Assembly (NCBI RefSeq): GCF_029714305.1
Contig: NZ_CP121647.1
Location: 1,880,501 to 1,944,500 of the forward strand
Source of the DNA: Bradyrhizobium sp. CB3481
GTDB taxonomy: Bacteria; Pseudomonadota; Alphaproteobacteria; Rhizobiales; Xanthobacteraceae
DNA length: 64,000 nucleotides
Reading direction: 5' to 3'
Made by a program: the position numbers and the translations under genes. Shown here in pieces: positions 33,405 to 41,223 of this stretch (the stretch's first letter is position 1; every line of letters begins with the position of its first letter). The notes beneath the pieces were generated by a model. It saw only the letters and a program-made list of their open reading frames with translations, did no database searches and was not told the origin of the DNA.

Positions 33405-33782
33405 TCAGTATCCGTAGTACCCGCCCGGGCAAACCCAGCTGCCGTAGGCGTCGTAGCCGCAGCCGCGGCGGTAGTAGGCCCCCGCAGCAGCGGCACCGAC
33501 CGCAGCCGCGCCCACCGCCGCTGCACCGGCACCGTAGCGGTAGCCGCGATAGGCGTAGGCGCCTCGATAGCCGTAACGGCCGCCGCGTACAGCGACAGCG
33601 CCACCGCGGTATCCACGAGCGGCGACCGCGCCGCCGCGATAGCCACCCGCTCGCACGGCACCGCCGCCGTGGAAGCCTCCAGCGCGCATGCCACCGGCAC
33701 GGCGGGCGAACGCGTCGTCGGGAGTGAACGTAACAATCAGCATGGCTGCGGCTGCCGCAGCGATGAAAAGTCGGCTCAACAT
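33405..33782 (-). CDS. Small glycine/arginine-rich exported protein
   Basis: Start at the second Met (33782), with AAGGAG 9 bases upstream and a signal peptide (MLSRLFIAAAAAAMLIVTF, cleavage after DDAFA). The mature part is RRAGGMRAGGFHGGGAVRAG, then tyrosine-rich repeats (GGRYGYRGAYAYRGYRYG), then an Ala/Gly hydrophobic hairpin (GAAAVGAAAVGAAAAGAYY). It ends in a two-Cys tail (GCGYDAYGSWVCPGGYYGY). 125 residues. A FixK/FNR box lies 96 bases upstream, so it is probably induced at low oxygen. Function unknown. Confidence 0.75.
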   Translation of the reverse strand: MLSRLFIAAAAAAMLIVTFTPDDAFARRAGGMRAGGFHGGGAVRAGGYRGGAVAARGYRGGAVAVRGGRYGYRGAYAYRGYRYGAGAAAVGAAAVGAAAAGAYYRRGCGYDAYGSWVCPGGYYGY

Positions 33783-33877
33783 CAGCGTACTCCTTCTCGA
33801 GAGAGAAAGCCGCGGACATCTGCACATCACTTTACCGCGGCTGTCACCGAAGCCTCGCGCACCGGAGCCTCGCGCCC

Positions 33878-33891
33878 TTGACCTGGATCAA
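33878..33891. promoter_or_regulatory. FixK/FNR-type box before the glycine-rich gene
   Basis: TTGACCTGGATCAA, 96 bases upstream of the start at 33782 (minus strand). Confidence 0.72.
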
Positions 33892-34105
33892 ACGTCACAT
33901 TCATCTGCGTGAACGACTGCTCACTCACCGCTCCCCCTGCGCGGTTTAGATTGTTCAATATTGGACAGACCGCCTTAGTTTCTCGGAACGAGCCGGCGTT
34001 CTCACGTCGAATGAACCGCAGATAACCGGAACCGCATATCGTAGGAACGATACTGCACGCGATTTGACTTGAGCGGGGGGCTGTGGTCAATGCCGGATAG
34101 CCTGC

Positions 34106-34453
34106 TTGAGACATCGGAACCGAGTTGTAGTCGTTGATGATGACCATGGAGTGCTCAAGGGAATCGAGAGACTGCTTCGTCATCATGCGTACGAACCCAT
34201 CCTGTTTTCGTCTGGAGAGGCCTTCAAGACTCACGCTGATCTTGACACCGCGCTCTGCCTGATTTCGACATCAACCTGAACGACGGGTCTGGTATTGAGC
34301 TCAGGCATCGTCTCCTGGCCGATGGAGTTTCCTTTGCCGGTAATTTACATGACGGGGGGCGGCAGCCCCGCTGTTCGCAGGGCCGCCTTGAACTCAGGGT
34401 GAGTCGCGCTTTTGACAAAGCCCTTCTCCGCGCCGAAGCTCATAGAGCCGCTT
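34106..34453 (+). pseudogene. Receiver-only response regulator relic
   Basis: Starts with TTG like its intact homolog at 62023. VVVVDDDHGVLKGIERLLRH and AYEPILFSSGEAFKTHADLD match MRRLLKQHGFDTVPFETAKA of that gene in layout. After a break near 34267 the next phase reads FDINLNDGSGIELRHRL. After a second break near 34332 it reads VIYMTGG, and after a TGA it continues VALLTKPFSAPKLIEPL. So the whole receiver domain can be traced through two frameshifts and one stop. The gene is dead. Confidence 0.8.
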
Positions 34454-34567
34454 AGGTTGCCGCCGAACATCACGACACGAGTGACGAGCTCTAGGGCATC
34501 ACAACGTTGCTGGGAAGTGTCGAAGTAGCCAAGGCCTCGCGAGGCGGAAGGCTCTTTCGAAGGTATT

Positions 34568-34642
34568 TCACTCTCGGAACGCATCCAAGGTGTGGGCAAC
34601 AAAAATGCCAACGCTAAGAGCCATAAGAAGTGCTTCAAACAT
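34568..34642 (-). CDS. 24-residue hydrophobic microprotein
   Basis: ATG 34642 to TGA 34568 encodes MFEALLMALSVGIFVAHTLD followed by AFRE. A GAAGG site lies about 11 bases upstream. The sequence is a short amphipathic/transmembrane helix with an acidic end. Such very short membrane proteins are easily missed by gene finders. An overlapping longer frame (start TTG 34638) also has a signal-like N-terminus but lacks an ATG. Confidence 0.35.
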   Translation of the reverse strand: MFEALLMALSVGIFVAHTLDAFRE

Positions 34643-34800
34643 CATACGATGGGCCTTCATTGCAATAGCCCAGGTAAGATACTAGCTCGTCGCACAGTCA
34701 AAATGATTCGAGGACAGCGCGGCGGTTCTGTCGTCGTTGGTGATTTCCAGCAACGGATTTCTCATAGAATGACTTCCACGCTAGCGCTGGGCAGAAGGTC

Positions 34801-35166
34801 ATGACCATTTGGCCCATCATCATACCTACAACGTTAGCAGCTGCTACTTTGGCCGCATGTTTTATTTATCCCGTAGCGCCGCCGTTCGCTTTGAGCGAGG
34901 CCACTCATGGCGGGCGTCTCACCGCGCTAATGACACCTGGCCACGGTACCACGGATCTGAGGAGCGTTGATCTTGCCACAGATGAGAAAGCCGCCGTGGC
35001 CTATTGGGATACAGCCCAAGAAATTCTAAGGCGCGCACCGGATGCACGCGCTTCAGCTGACAAGCCATCAGCAAATCAGATTATCCCCTTGCCCAAAAGG
35101 GCGCCCCATCCCGCGCCCGTGATCTGGCTACGTCAATGGCCATCGAGCAATCGACATGCGCGATAG
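34801..35166 (+). CDS. Hypothetical protein with N-terminal membrane segment
   Basis: 121 residues. MTIWPIIIPTTLAAATLAACF forms a hydrophobic N-terminus with a possible lipobox (LAAC). The rest (LMTPGHGTTDLRSVDLATDE, then EILRRAPDARASADKPSANQ) is polar and matches no family that I know. The AGAAGG ribosome site is only two bases from the ATG, which is too close. It may be real but divergent, or a chance frame. Confidence 0.35.
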   Translation: MTIWPIIIPTTLAAATLAACFIYPVAPPFALSEATHGGRLTALMTPGHGTTDLRSVDLATDEKAAVAYWDTAQEILRRAPDARASADKPSANQIIPLPKRAPHPAPVIWLRQWPSSNRHAR

Positions 35167-35169
35167 ACC

Positions 35170-35560
35170 GCCTGCAATTGCTTCCAACTTAAGGAAGATT
35201 AAGCGCGAGGTTAGACCGCCGCGACCATCGATCTATAGTTGCACCGACGCCGGATACCAAGAGTACAGGATCCGTTCACAACAGGCTGGCCAAGGCAGCC
35301 AAAGTCCCACGCAGCGTTGAAAGCGAGCTTTGCCTGCGAAGTCACGCAGATCCTGTTCGCTGATATCTCCGAGAGGACAATGGTGCAGGCCGACGCATAG
35401 AGACCATCGATCATCACGGTTTGGGGCGAGGCGCGTAGTCGCTCGTACATCTGAACGTACTTGCCGATACGCCGTCAGGATCATCTGCAATCCGAACCGC
35501 CGCGTCGGTCGCGCGGGCACTGGCCAAGTATCAACACCAGGGCGACCAGGCTCGTACAAT
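35170..35560 (-). pseudogene. ClpP-like exported protein, multiply frameshifted (copy c)
   Basis: Minus-strand frames together spell AVRIADD, then GKYVQMYERLRASPQTVMID, then GLYASACTIVLSEISANRIC, then VTSQAKLAFNAAWDFG. After another break comes LYSWYPASVQL and IDGRGGLTSRLIFLKLEAIA. At least two frameshifts and one stop are present. The catalytic His of the family (FHAAW) has become Asn (FNAAW), so the copy is dead at both reading-frame and active-site level. Confidence 0.8.
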
Positions 35561-35626
35561 ACTGCCTGTCATCGCCCCGACTGGATAGATGCTGCGTCGT
35601 GTATGTCGCCACACGATTTGTCTAGC

Positions 35627-35640
35627 TTGATCTATATCAA
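35627..35640. promoter_or_regulatory. FixK/FNR-type box before the MFS exporter
   Basis: TTGATCTATATCAA, 122 bases upstream of ATG 35762. Confidence 0.78.
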
Positions 35641-35761
35641 GAACGCCGTCTGCTGATTTGCAGCACCTTGGGCGGACTCCGGATGAGCGGAGGGCGGCTC
35701 CACACAGGACCATAAATGGAAAGGCGAGTGGCGGCTAACCATCGGCTTTTCAGGACCGAAC

Positions 35762-37405
35762 ATGTCTTCTCAGCACGAAGCGGCAGCGGCTCCTGACATG
35801 TCGGCCACACGTTCCGCATGGGCGCCGTTCGCAAGTCGCGAATTTTGCTGGCTCTGGTTGGCTAATACGGTCGCTGCCCTGGGAACTTGGATCCAGAACG
35901 CCGCCAGCGCATGGATCATGACGGACCTAGCGCCAAGCCCGATGATGGTCAGCCTCGTCCAAGCGGCAGCGCAACTGCCGGTACTTGTTCTTGCCCTGCC
36001 GGCCGGAGCCTTGGCAGACCTGATGGACCGCAAGCGCCACCTGATCCTCACCAACATGCTGATGCTGGCTACGTCCGCAATCCTAGCAATTCTAGCATCG
36101 CTGGGCCGCGTTGATGCGGCGATGCTGCTGTCCTTGACAGTTCTGCTCGCGATGGGCGCCGCATTGAATGGGCCGGCATGGTCGGCTTCCGTGCCTTTAA
36201 CAGTGCCGCGGCAATCGCTGACCCAGGCCCTGGTCCTCAATTCGGTCGGATTCAATATCGCCCGAGCTATCGGGCCTGCGGTGGGCGGAGTGATCCTGGC
36301 TGTTTTCGGTGCGACAGTGGCCTTCGCAGCCAACGCAGCCTCCTTCGCTTTTGTCGGCTTTGTCGTCGCGTTCTTGCTGGTTTTGCCCCGTGCGCAGACG
36401 ACGAACAACGTTCCGCCCGAGCGATTTAGGTCAGCGATGCGCATTGGTCTCGCCTACGCGGTGGCCGAGCCAGTCGTGCGCAGCGCGCTCATGCGGTCGG
36501 CCGCATTTTTCGGTTGTGCGAGTGCGATCTGGGCACTGCTGCCATTGTACGTGCGCCAGGTCCTCGGACTTACATCGGCGTCCTTTGGTGTGATGATGGG
36601 CCTGATCGGCGCTGGGGCAGTATTAGGCGGCTTGGTAATGCCTCTAATGAGCCGATTGTTTTCACGCAACAACCTGATCATGCTGGCTGGGGCGACCTGT
36701 GGCCTTGCATTGGTGCCTCTTGCCGTCGTTCCAAGCGCCATCACGGCATATGCAGCCCTGCTGTTTTTCGGCGTGGGCTGGATCGTCAGCACCTCTAATC
36801 TGCAGGCAACCGTCCAGTTGGCTGCGGCTCCGTGGGTGCGCGCTCGCGTGCTGGCGCTCTTTCAAGCGGTGTTCAATGGCGGCATGGGCCTCGGCGCAAT
36901 CTTTTGGGGCTGGCTCGGCGAGCATGCGGGTCTTACGGAAACCATCCTCATCGCGGGCGTTGCGGGCTGCGTGACTGCACTTCTGACGCGCGCTATCCAG
37001 CTTCCAGCGGAGATCGGTGATCCGTCGGCCCCGGCCAAGGCAGTTCCGCGTGCCCTCTGCATCGCGGAAGAGATGGCGCCGCTTCTCCACAAAGCCAGGC
37101 ATCAACTACTGGTGGCGATCAGCTATCGGGTCAATCCGGCTGACGCCGAGGCATTTCGCATCGCCATGGCGGACGTCCGATTGTCCCGATATCGCGATGG
37201 CGCGATCAGCTGGGCGTTGTCGCGCGACGTAGGCGATCCCGCGCACTGGGTGGAGACATTTCGTACACGCGATTGGCATGAACTGCAGCGAGGGATCGAG
37301 CGCCTTAACTTGGCAGACAGCGAAGCGGTCATTCGAGCGCGCGCCTACCATATCGGGGCGGAGCCGCCCCGTGTGACCCTCCTGCTACAGGAAGGGCGCA
37401 CATGA
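35762..37405 (+). CDS. MFS exporter (MFS_3/EntS-like) with C-terminal antibiotic-monooxygenase-like domain
   Basis: 547 residues. The first 410 residues have 12 membrane spans of the MFS_3 type: FASREFCWLWLANTVAALGT, ADLMDRKRHLILTNMLML, SVPLTVPRQSLTQALVLNSV and NIARAIGPAVGGVILA. The last 110 residues (LLVAISYRVNPADAEAFRIA, DVRLSRYRDGAISWALSRDV, WHELQRGIERLNLADSEAV) form a dimeric alpha/beta barrel fused in many members of this family. Relatives export siderophores or are annotated only as permeases. The substrate is not predictable. The start is ATG 35762 after a GGACCG stretch. A FixK box upstream suggests low-oxygen expression. Confidence 0.88.
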   Translation: MSSQHEAAAAPDMSATRSAWAPFASREFCWLWLANTVAALGTWIQNAASAWIMTDLAPSPMMVSLVQAAAQLPVLVLALPAGALADLMDRKRHLILTNMLMLATSAILAILASLGRVDAAMLLSLTVLLAMGAALNGPAWSASVPLTVPRQSLTQALVLNSVGFNIARAIGPAVGGVILAVFGATVAFAANAASFAFVGFVVAFLLVLPRAQTTNNVPPERFRSAMRIGLAYAVAEPVVRSALMRSAAFFGCASAIWALLPLYVRQVLGLTSASFGVMMGLIGAGAVLGGLVMPLMSRLFSRNNLIMLAGATCGLALVPLAVVPSAITAYAALLFFGVGWIVSTSNLQATVQLAAAPWVRARVLALFQAVFNGGMGLGAIFWGWLGEHAGLTETILIAGVAGCVTALLTRAIQLPAEIGDPSAPAKAVPRALCIAEEMAPLLHKARHQLLVAISYRVNPADAEAFRIAMADVRLSRYRDGAISWALSRDVGDPAHWVETFRTRDWHELQRGIERLNLADSEAVIRARAYHIGAEPPRVTLLLQEGRT

Positions 37406-37590
37406 CTTCGTATGCTGCACCCTTGCCGAAGACCGTCCAATCGATGCTCCGCTGCCAATCGGGAATGAACCAGGCCACATGGTCCACGTTGCGAATGTTC
37501 CGCGCGCAGCAAAGGAGTAGCCTCTTAGGCGTGGCTTAACCGAGTGGTCGCGTTTGCCTGAAGTGAAAGCCGTCCGGTGTGAATCTTTTA

Positions 37591-37912
37591 GCCCTGCGCG
37601 CGCCTCGTTTTCGCATGCTTCTAGTGCGACCTTCTGAGCGAGCATAACGTCACCGATCGGCAGAGCGCCGATTGGTTGAAACACAATCCCTGCTGCCGGC
37701 GACCTCTTTCGTCAACCTCGCACGTTCACCGAGGCGCCGGCATAGATTCTGTATCGCTTTCTGGTGTCGCTACCGATGACCTCGAAGTAACCTTTCCTGA
37801 CAAACTGCTCGCGCTGTGCTGGCGACAGCCATTTTAGCAGGAGCAGTAGTGATCGACCCTCAGGGGTTCTTTCAGCCCCGTACCGAATGAACAGCGCTCG
37901 CGTAGCTTTCAA
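37591..37912 (-). pseudogene. Hypothetical Bradyrhizobium-type protein, frameshifted
   Basis: Reads ATRALFIRYGAERTPEGRSL, LLLLLKWLSPAQREQFVRKG and YFEVIGSDTRKRYRIYAGAS. After two phase changes (near 37713 and 37684) it continues VDERGRRQQGLC, then FQPIGALPIGDVMLAQKVAL and EACENEARAGL. Together these give one protein of about 110 residues with the 'LSPxQRxxFxxxGYFEVIGxDTxxRYRI...CFxPxGxLPxGDVMLAQK' pattern, which I recall as frequent in this genus. Function unknown. Confidence 0.6.
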
Positions 37913-37967
37913 GCGTGAGCGGCCTTCCTTGGGAATCCACTGAGCGCCGAATAATGTCGTGAGCCAT

Positions 37968-38189
37968 TCAGCCGCCGACTAGCCGGGGGAAGAAAAGAGT
38001 TTCCTCCGCATTGGGGTCGAACGAACGGATCTGCGTCGCCTGACCGGAAGCAGTCCGGACGGCGGCGGTGAAGCCGGCGTTCGTCAACTCATGGAACCGC
38101 TGCTCCGCCTTGATCAGTTCTTCTGTGTTTTGATAGTCGAAAACGTGCCGACTGTCGCCGGTGCGGTCCATCACGATCTGTATTGCCAT
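37968..38189 (-). CDS. Small conserved hypothetical protein
   Basis: 73 residues: MAIQIVMDRTGDSRHVFDYQ, NTEELIKAEQRFHELTNAGF, TAAVRTASGQATQIRSFDPN and AEETLFFPRLVGG. A clear AAGGAG site precedes the ATG. The 'RF-x-ELT-x-xGF-TAAVR' segment resembles a short alpha/beta domain found in many rhizobial genomes. No cysteines or signal. The FixK/FNR box at 38283 lies 94 bases upstream, so low-oxygen induction is likely. The role is unknown. Confidence 0.75.
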   Translation of the reverse strand: MAIQIVMDRTGDSRHVFDYQNTEELIKAEQRFHELTNAGFTAAVRTASGQATQIRSFDPNAEETLFFPRLVGG

Positions 38190-38282
38190 GATCGCTCTCC
38201 TTAGATTGCTTTGAAAACTGCGCGTTAATCACAGGGTTCCGTTGCGCCGAGAACGAGCATTTGCGGACAGCGCGGTCATCGT

Positions 38283-38296
38283 TTGATCTAGGTCAA
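38283..38296. promoter_or_regulatory. FixK/FNR-type box between 37968- and 38387+ genes
   Basis: TTGATCTAGGTCAA. It is 94 bases before the minus-strand small gene and about 90 bases before the plus-strand glycine-rich relic. Confidence 0.78.
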
Positions 38297-38386
38297 CGCC
38301 GGAGTGGGTAGGCGGCCGATTTCTTCCGCCGGGTGTCGATAGCGTGCGATCCAACAACAATGCAAGGCACCGCAATCACCGAAGCC

Positions 38387-38824
38387 ATGAATTATTCTCG
38401 CGCCCGTGGCAGCGCTGGTGGTTCTAACCGCTACCCTCGTCCCAATGATGCATACGCCCGCCGGGGCGGTGGCGGTGTCCGAGGCGGCGGAGGATTTCAT
38501 GGCGGTGGGCATGCGCGCTGGCGGGTTCCACGGCGGAGGCATGCGGGCTGCCCATGTGAGAGCGGCGGCTATCGGGTCGCCGGAGGTCGCTACGGCGTCG
38601 CTGGCCGAGGATATGGGTATCACCCGACACTTGGCCTTCCCGTTGCACGTGCGGCAGTGCGCGGAGGCGTCTACCGGAATGCGTACTATGGTGGCGCTTG
38701 GCGTGGCGCAAAATATGGGTTGGCCGCCGGAGCCGCCGCTGCGGGAGCATACGGCTACTACAATAGCGGCGATTCCTGTGGCAGCTACGCTTGGCCCGGT
38801 CAGTACCCCTACCACGGATATTGA
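38387..38824 (+). pseudogene. Glycine-rich exported protein relic
   Basis: The beginning MNYSRA and a following out-of-phase VAALVVLTATLVP form a broken signal peptide. NDAYARRGGGGVRGGGGFHG is back in the first phase. The segment that should read MRAGGFHGGGMRAAHVR is again out of phase. From GGYRVAGGRYGVAGRGYGYH to the end (AAAAGAYGYYNSGDSCGSYA) the frame is good and ends in YHGY. The layout equals that of 33405-33782. At least four compensated indels are needed, so a functional signal peptide is absent. Confidence 0.6.
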
Positions 38825-38825
38825 A

Positions 38826-39158
38826 TCAGCGCAGCAGCGGCGGTGGAGACTGCTTGATGTTCCTTGTGCTCCTCACCGGCCAAGGAGCCAGCCGCAGGGC
38901 CACCGCCGCAAGCTGCCGTTCCGACTTGATCTGCAACCTTCGCAACAGCCTCTCGCGTTGCAATCGGACCTGGTCTTGCCTTCCTCCGATTTCGACCGCG
39001 ATCTGATGGTCTGTCTTTCCTTGGGCCAGCCGCCTCAACATTAGCTTCTCGCGCGGGCTTAACGCCACCAAGCCGCCGCTTTCCAATTGAACGACAACTA
39101 CCCTCAGCATCTGTGCGGCCCGTTCAAGCAGACCAGAAAACCATGCAATCGTGAGCAT
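38826..39158 (-). CDS. LuxR-type helix-turn-helix protein (short)
   Basis: 110 residues with no receiver domain. The DNA-binding domain occupies residues 30-92: VALSPREKLMLRRLAQGKTD, HQIAVEIGGRQDQVRLQRER, LLRRLQIKSERQLAAVALRL. The order helix-GKTDxQIAxxI-x-RQDQVRLQRERLLRRLxI matches GerE-type domains. The front 25 residues (MLTIAWFSGLLERAAQMLRV) are hydrophobic. It is divergent from the intact ClpP-like gene, sharing a palindromic FixK/FNR box (39170-39183) 12 bases from its start, so the box may repress rather than activate this side. Confidence 0.72.
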   Translation of the reverse strand: MLTIAWFSGLLERAAQMLRVVVVQLESGGLVALSPREKLMLRRLAQGKTDHQIAVEIGGRQDQVRLQRERLLRRLQIKSERQLAAVALRLAPWPVRSTRNIKQSPPPLLR

Positions 39159-39169
39159 CTGCGGATTTC

Positions 39170-39183
39170 TTGACCTAGGTCAA
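39170..39183. promoter_or_regulatory. Perfectly palindromic FixK/FNR-type box
   Basis: TTGACCTAGGTCAA, a complete palindrome. It lies 62 bases before GTG 39245 on the plus strand and 12 bases from the LuxR-type start on the minus strand. Confidence 0.8.
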
Positions 39184-39244
39184 TATCGGCACAGCTGATT
39201 ACCCGTCAATGGACTCGAGTCGGGGTCATTGATGGGAGCGGCAG

Positions 39245-39679
39245 GTGAAGTTTAAGGCAGCCTTGATCGCTGGGCTTCTTACGCTCGCTGCAATCGAGGA
39301 CAGCCATGCGGTTTTTCGCATAGCAAACGATCGAGGTGGAGAGATCGGGCGTTATGTGTACAGGTACGACAAACTGCGCGTTTCACGTCAGCCGATTATG
39401 ATTGACGGTCTTTGCGCCTCCGCCTGCACAATCGTGCTTTCGGCTGTTTCCCATCGCAATATCTGCGTGACGCCCCGCGCCATACTCGCGTTCCATGCTG
39501 CATGGGATTTCGGCAGAAACGGGCGCGCGGTTACAAACCCTGGCGCTACTCGGATGTTGTATTCAATGTATCCTTCGCCAATTCAGAGATGGTTGGATAG
39601 TCGGGGCGGCCTCACTCCTCGAACCGTTTTTCTTCAGGGCAAGCAGTTAGAAGGAATGTATCGGCCTTGCCAGCGGTGA
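39245..39679 (+). CDS. ClpP-like small exported serine-hydrolase-fold protein (intact copy)
   Basis: 144 residues from GTG 39245. A signal peptide (MKFKAALIAGLLTLAAIEDS, cleavage after HA) is followed by VFRIANDRGGEIGRYVYRYD, then the nucleophile region IMIDGLCASACTIVLS (Ser59), then ICVTPRAILAFHAAWDFG (His84), then ATRMLYSMYPSPIQRWLDSR and GGLTPRTVFLQGKQLEGMYR. The S and H placement is that of COG3904-type periplasmic ClpP/crotonase-fold proteins. The acid residue is not certain. Three broken paralogs lie at 30966, 32027 and 35170. A FixK/FNR box stands 62 bases upstream. Substrate unknown. Confidence 0.72.
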   Translation: MKFKAALIAGLLTLAAIEDSHAVFRIANDRGGEIGRYVYRYDKLRVSRQPIMIDGLCASACTIVLSAVSHRNICVTPRAILAFHAAWDFGRNGRAVTNPGATRMLYSMYPSPIQRWLDSRGGLTPRTVFLQGKQLEGMYRPCQR

Positions 39680-39852
39680 GTTTAGCCGGATCGTCGACGA
39701 TTGGCTCGCTTGCTCGGATCTCATCCGTTTGGGTGAAAGTAATCAGGTTGGATATGTCGTTCGTCTGCGCCAGGATGGAAAACCTATTGGCTGGGCGTCG
39801 ATTGATCGATGAGGAAGCTGGACGAGCAAGGTCATGCCGATCTCGCCGGCGA

Positions 39853-40004
39853 GATGTCTCCGCACCAAGAGCCCCAGCTCCGGTGGGGGCTGAGGAGCGT
39901 GGAGCCAAGGCCCCTGGAGGCAAGCCCTTGCGTGTGACCAGCACAAAGGGCCGCGCCGAAATCACAACACCGGAGAGCAGTCGCTCGCCACAACAAAGGT
40001 TAAC
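39853..40004 (+). repeat. Dispersed repeat B, copy 2
   Basis: Diverged copy of 28232-28377, same orientation. It has a few small insertions (for example AGCGTGG after GCTGAGG). Confidence 0.8.
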
Positions 40005-40556
40005 GGCCCTTCGCTTCGCGGGCGTGTTGGCATGATGTGGAACAAGTCATAAGGGCGCGTACAAATCCGCGATGTCCGCTTATCTCCCAATGCGGCGCAG
40101 AAGCCGATATCGCACGAGGTCCGAGAAGGGCCAACTCCGGACATCCTGGGGAGCTATAATCATCGCCTCCGGACGCGACGCCAGTCGGGTCGTGGCCGCG
40201 TACTTACCGCCGACCGAGCCGCGGGACCGGTCAGTCACGCTGACTTGCTGTATGCGTTGGCCGGAGTGAAGCTGCCGACGCCGGGTCCGGTCTTCAGTCT
40301 CAGGCTCTAACTAGTTTGAGACATTGTGCATTTTGGATGCTGTTTCTCAGGCGCGTCAGGTCGCGTATAATCTAGTTGCCCTTGAAACGGGACAGCCGAA
40401 ATCGCCGTCCGGGGCGAACGAGCACTACTGATGCCATCGGCAGGCACGCTCTCTTAAGAGACCGATGTTTTTTTCGGTTCGCACGACCATTCACATTCCA
40501 CGAAATAGCGCGCCGCTTCTGCGGCGGCTCGTTGCTGTAACCTCAGGAGAAAAGCG
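40005..40556. other. Non-coding stretch with repeat C copy
   Basis: About 550 bases without a credible gene. It contains copy 1 of repeat C (40053-40132). The last 15 bases are the ribosome site region (GGAGAAAAGCG) of the cupin-like gene. Confidence 0.5.
40053..40132 (+). repeat. Dispersed repeat C, copy 1 (decayed palindrome)
   Basis: 80 bases, GGGCGCGTACAAATCCGCG through CACGAGGTCCGAGAAGGGCC. Homologous to 41656-41738, but its inverted arms are no longer perfect. Confidence 0.75.
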
Positions 40557-40964
40557 ATGAATAAGATCGATCGAAGGTCAGCATTGGGAATCGGGTTGGC
40601 AGCGGCTTCGGCGGCCATGATAAAGCCAGCCGCCGCTCAAACCACGGGCTACAAGGATACAACGCCGTGGCCAGGTGTCGTGGTGCGCGCTTACGATGGC
40701 GAGACACCATCAATCATCCCCGGTTTTAAGACCGTCTCAATGCGCGATGTCATCATGCAGCCGGGATCGAAGACTATGGGTCCCCCGATGATGAATGCTA
40801 TGATCTGCCATATCCCCGAGGGCGAGCTTCGGCTCGAGCAGGAGGGAAAGACCTTTACGGCCAAGAAGAACTTTGTCTGGACCTGCAACAAGGACACAAA
40901 AGAGCAGGCGTTCAATGATGGGAACGTGGTCGCAATTATGAGGATCACGGACCTGAAGGCTTAA
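40557..40964 (+). CDS. Tat-exported small cupin-like protein
   Basis: 135 residues with a GGAG site. The N-terminus MNKIDRRSALGIGLAAASAA is a twin-arginine signal (DRRSALG) with cleavage near AAAQ. The mature part is TTPWPGVVVRAYDGETPSII, then FKTVSMRDVIMQPGSKTM, HIPEGELRLEQEGKTF, FVWTCNKDTKEQAF and VVAIMRITDL. The beta-strand order with P-G-S and I-C-H-I-P-E-G-E-L resembles a cupin-like single-domain barrel. Whether it binds a metal is unclear. The role is unknown; Tat export suggests a folded or cofactor-bearing protein. Confidence 0.75.
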   Translation: MNKIDRRSALGIGLAAASAAMIKPAAAQTTGYKDTTPWPGVVVRAYDGETPSIIPGFKTVSMRDVIMQPGSKTMGPPMMNAMICHIPEGELRLEQEGKTFTAKKNFVWTCNKDTKEQAFNDGNVVAIMRITDLKA

Positions 40965-41223
40965 GGCTCGTTTCTTCGTAAGAGACCGATTGCAGGTGCG
41001 GATGGCGTACTCGACGAGGCGCCAGCCGCGCGGCAACCAGCGGCGCTCGACATTCCGCGGAGCACACGGGCTGCTCTGAAGGATGCGAGAAGGCGGCGCC
41101 GAGAGTCTTGTTTGGGTCATTTTCGGAAGCGGTAGCTTTCCGCGCCAAAGTCCGCTTTCCCCTCGGGAGCAGGCACCATCCGGCTTACGCTATGCCCGAA
41201 CCCACTATCATGTTTTGGCGCTC

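Noticed and set aside
33827..34234. 135-codon minus-strand frame
   Set aside because: It lies across a FixK box and opposite the start of the response-regulator relic. No family or signal peptide is seen.
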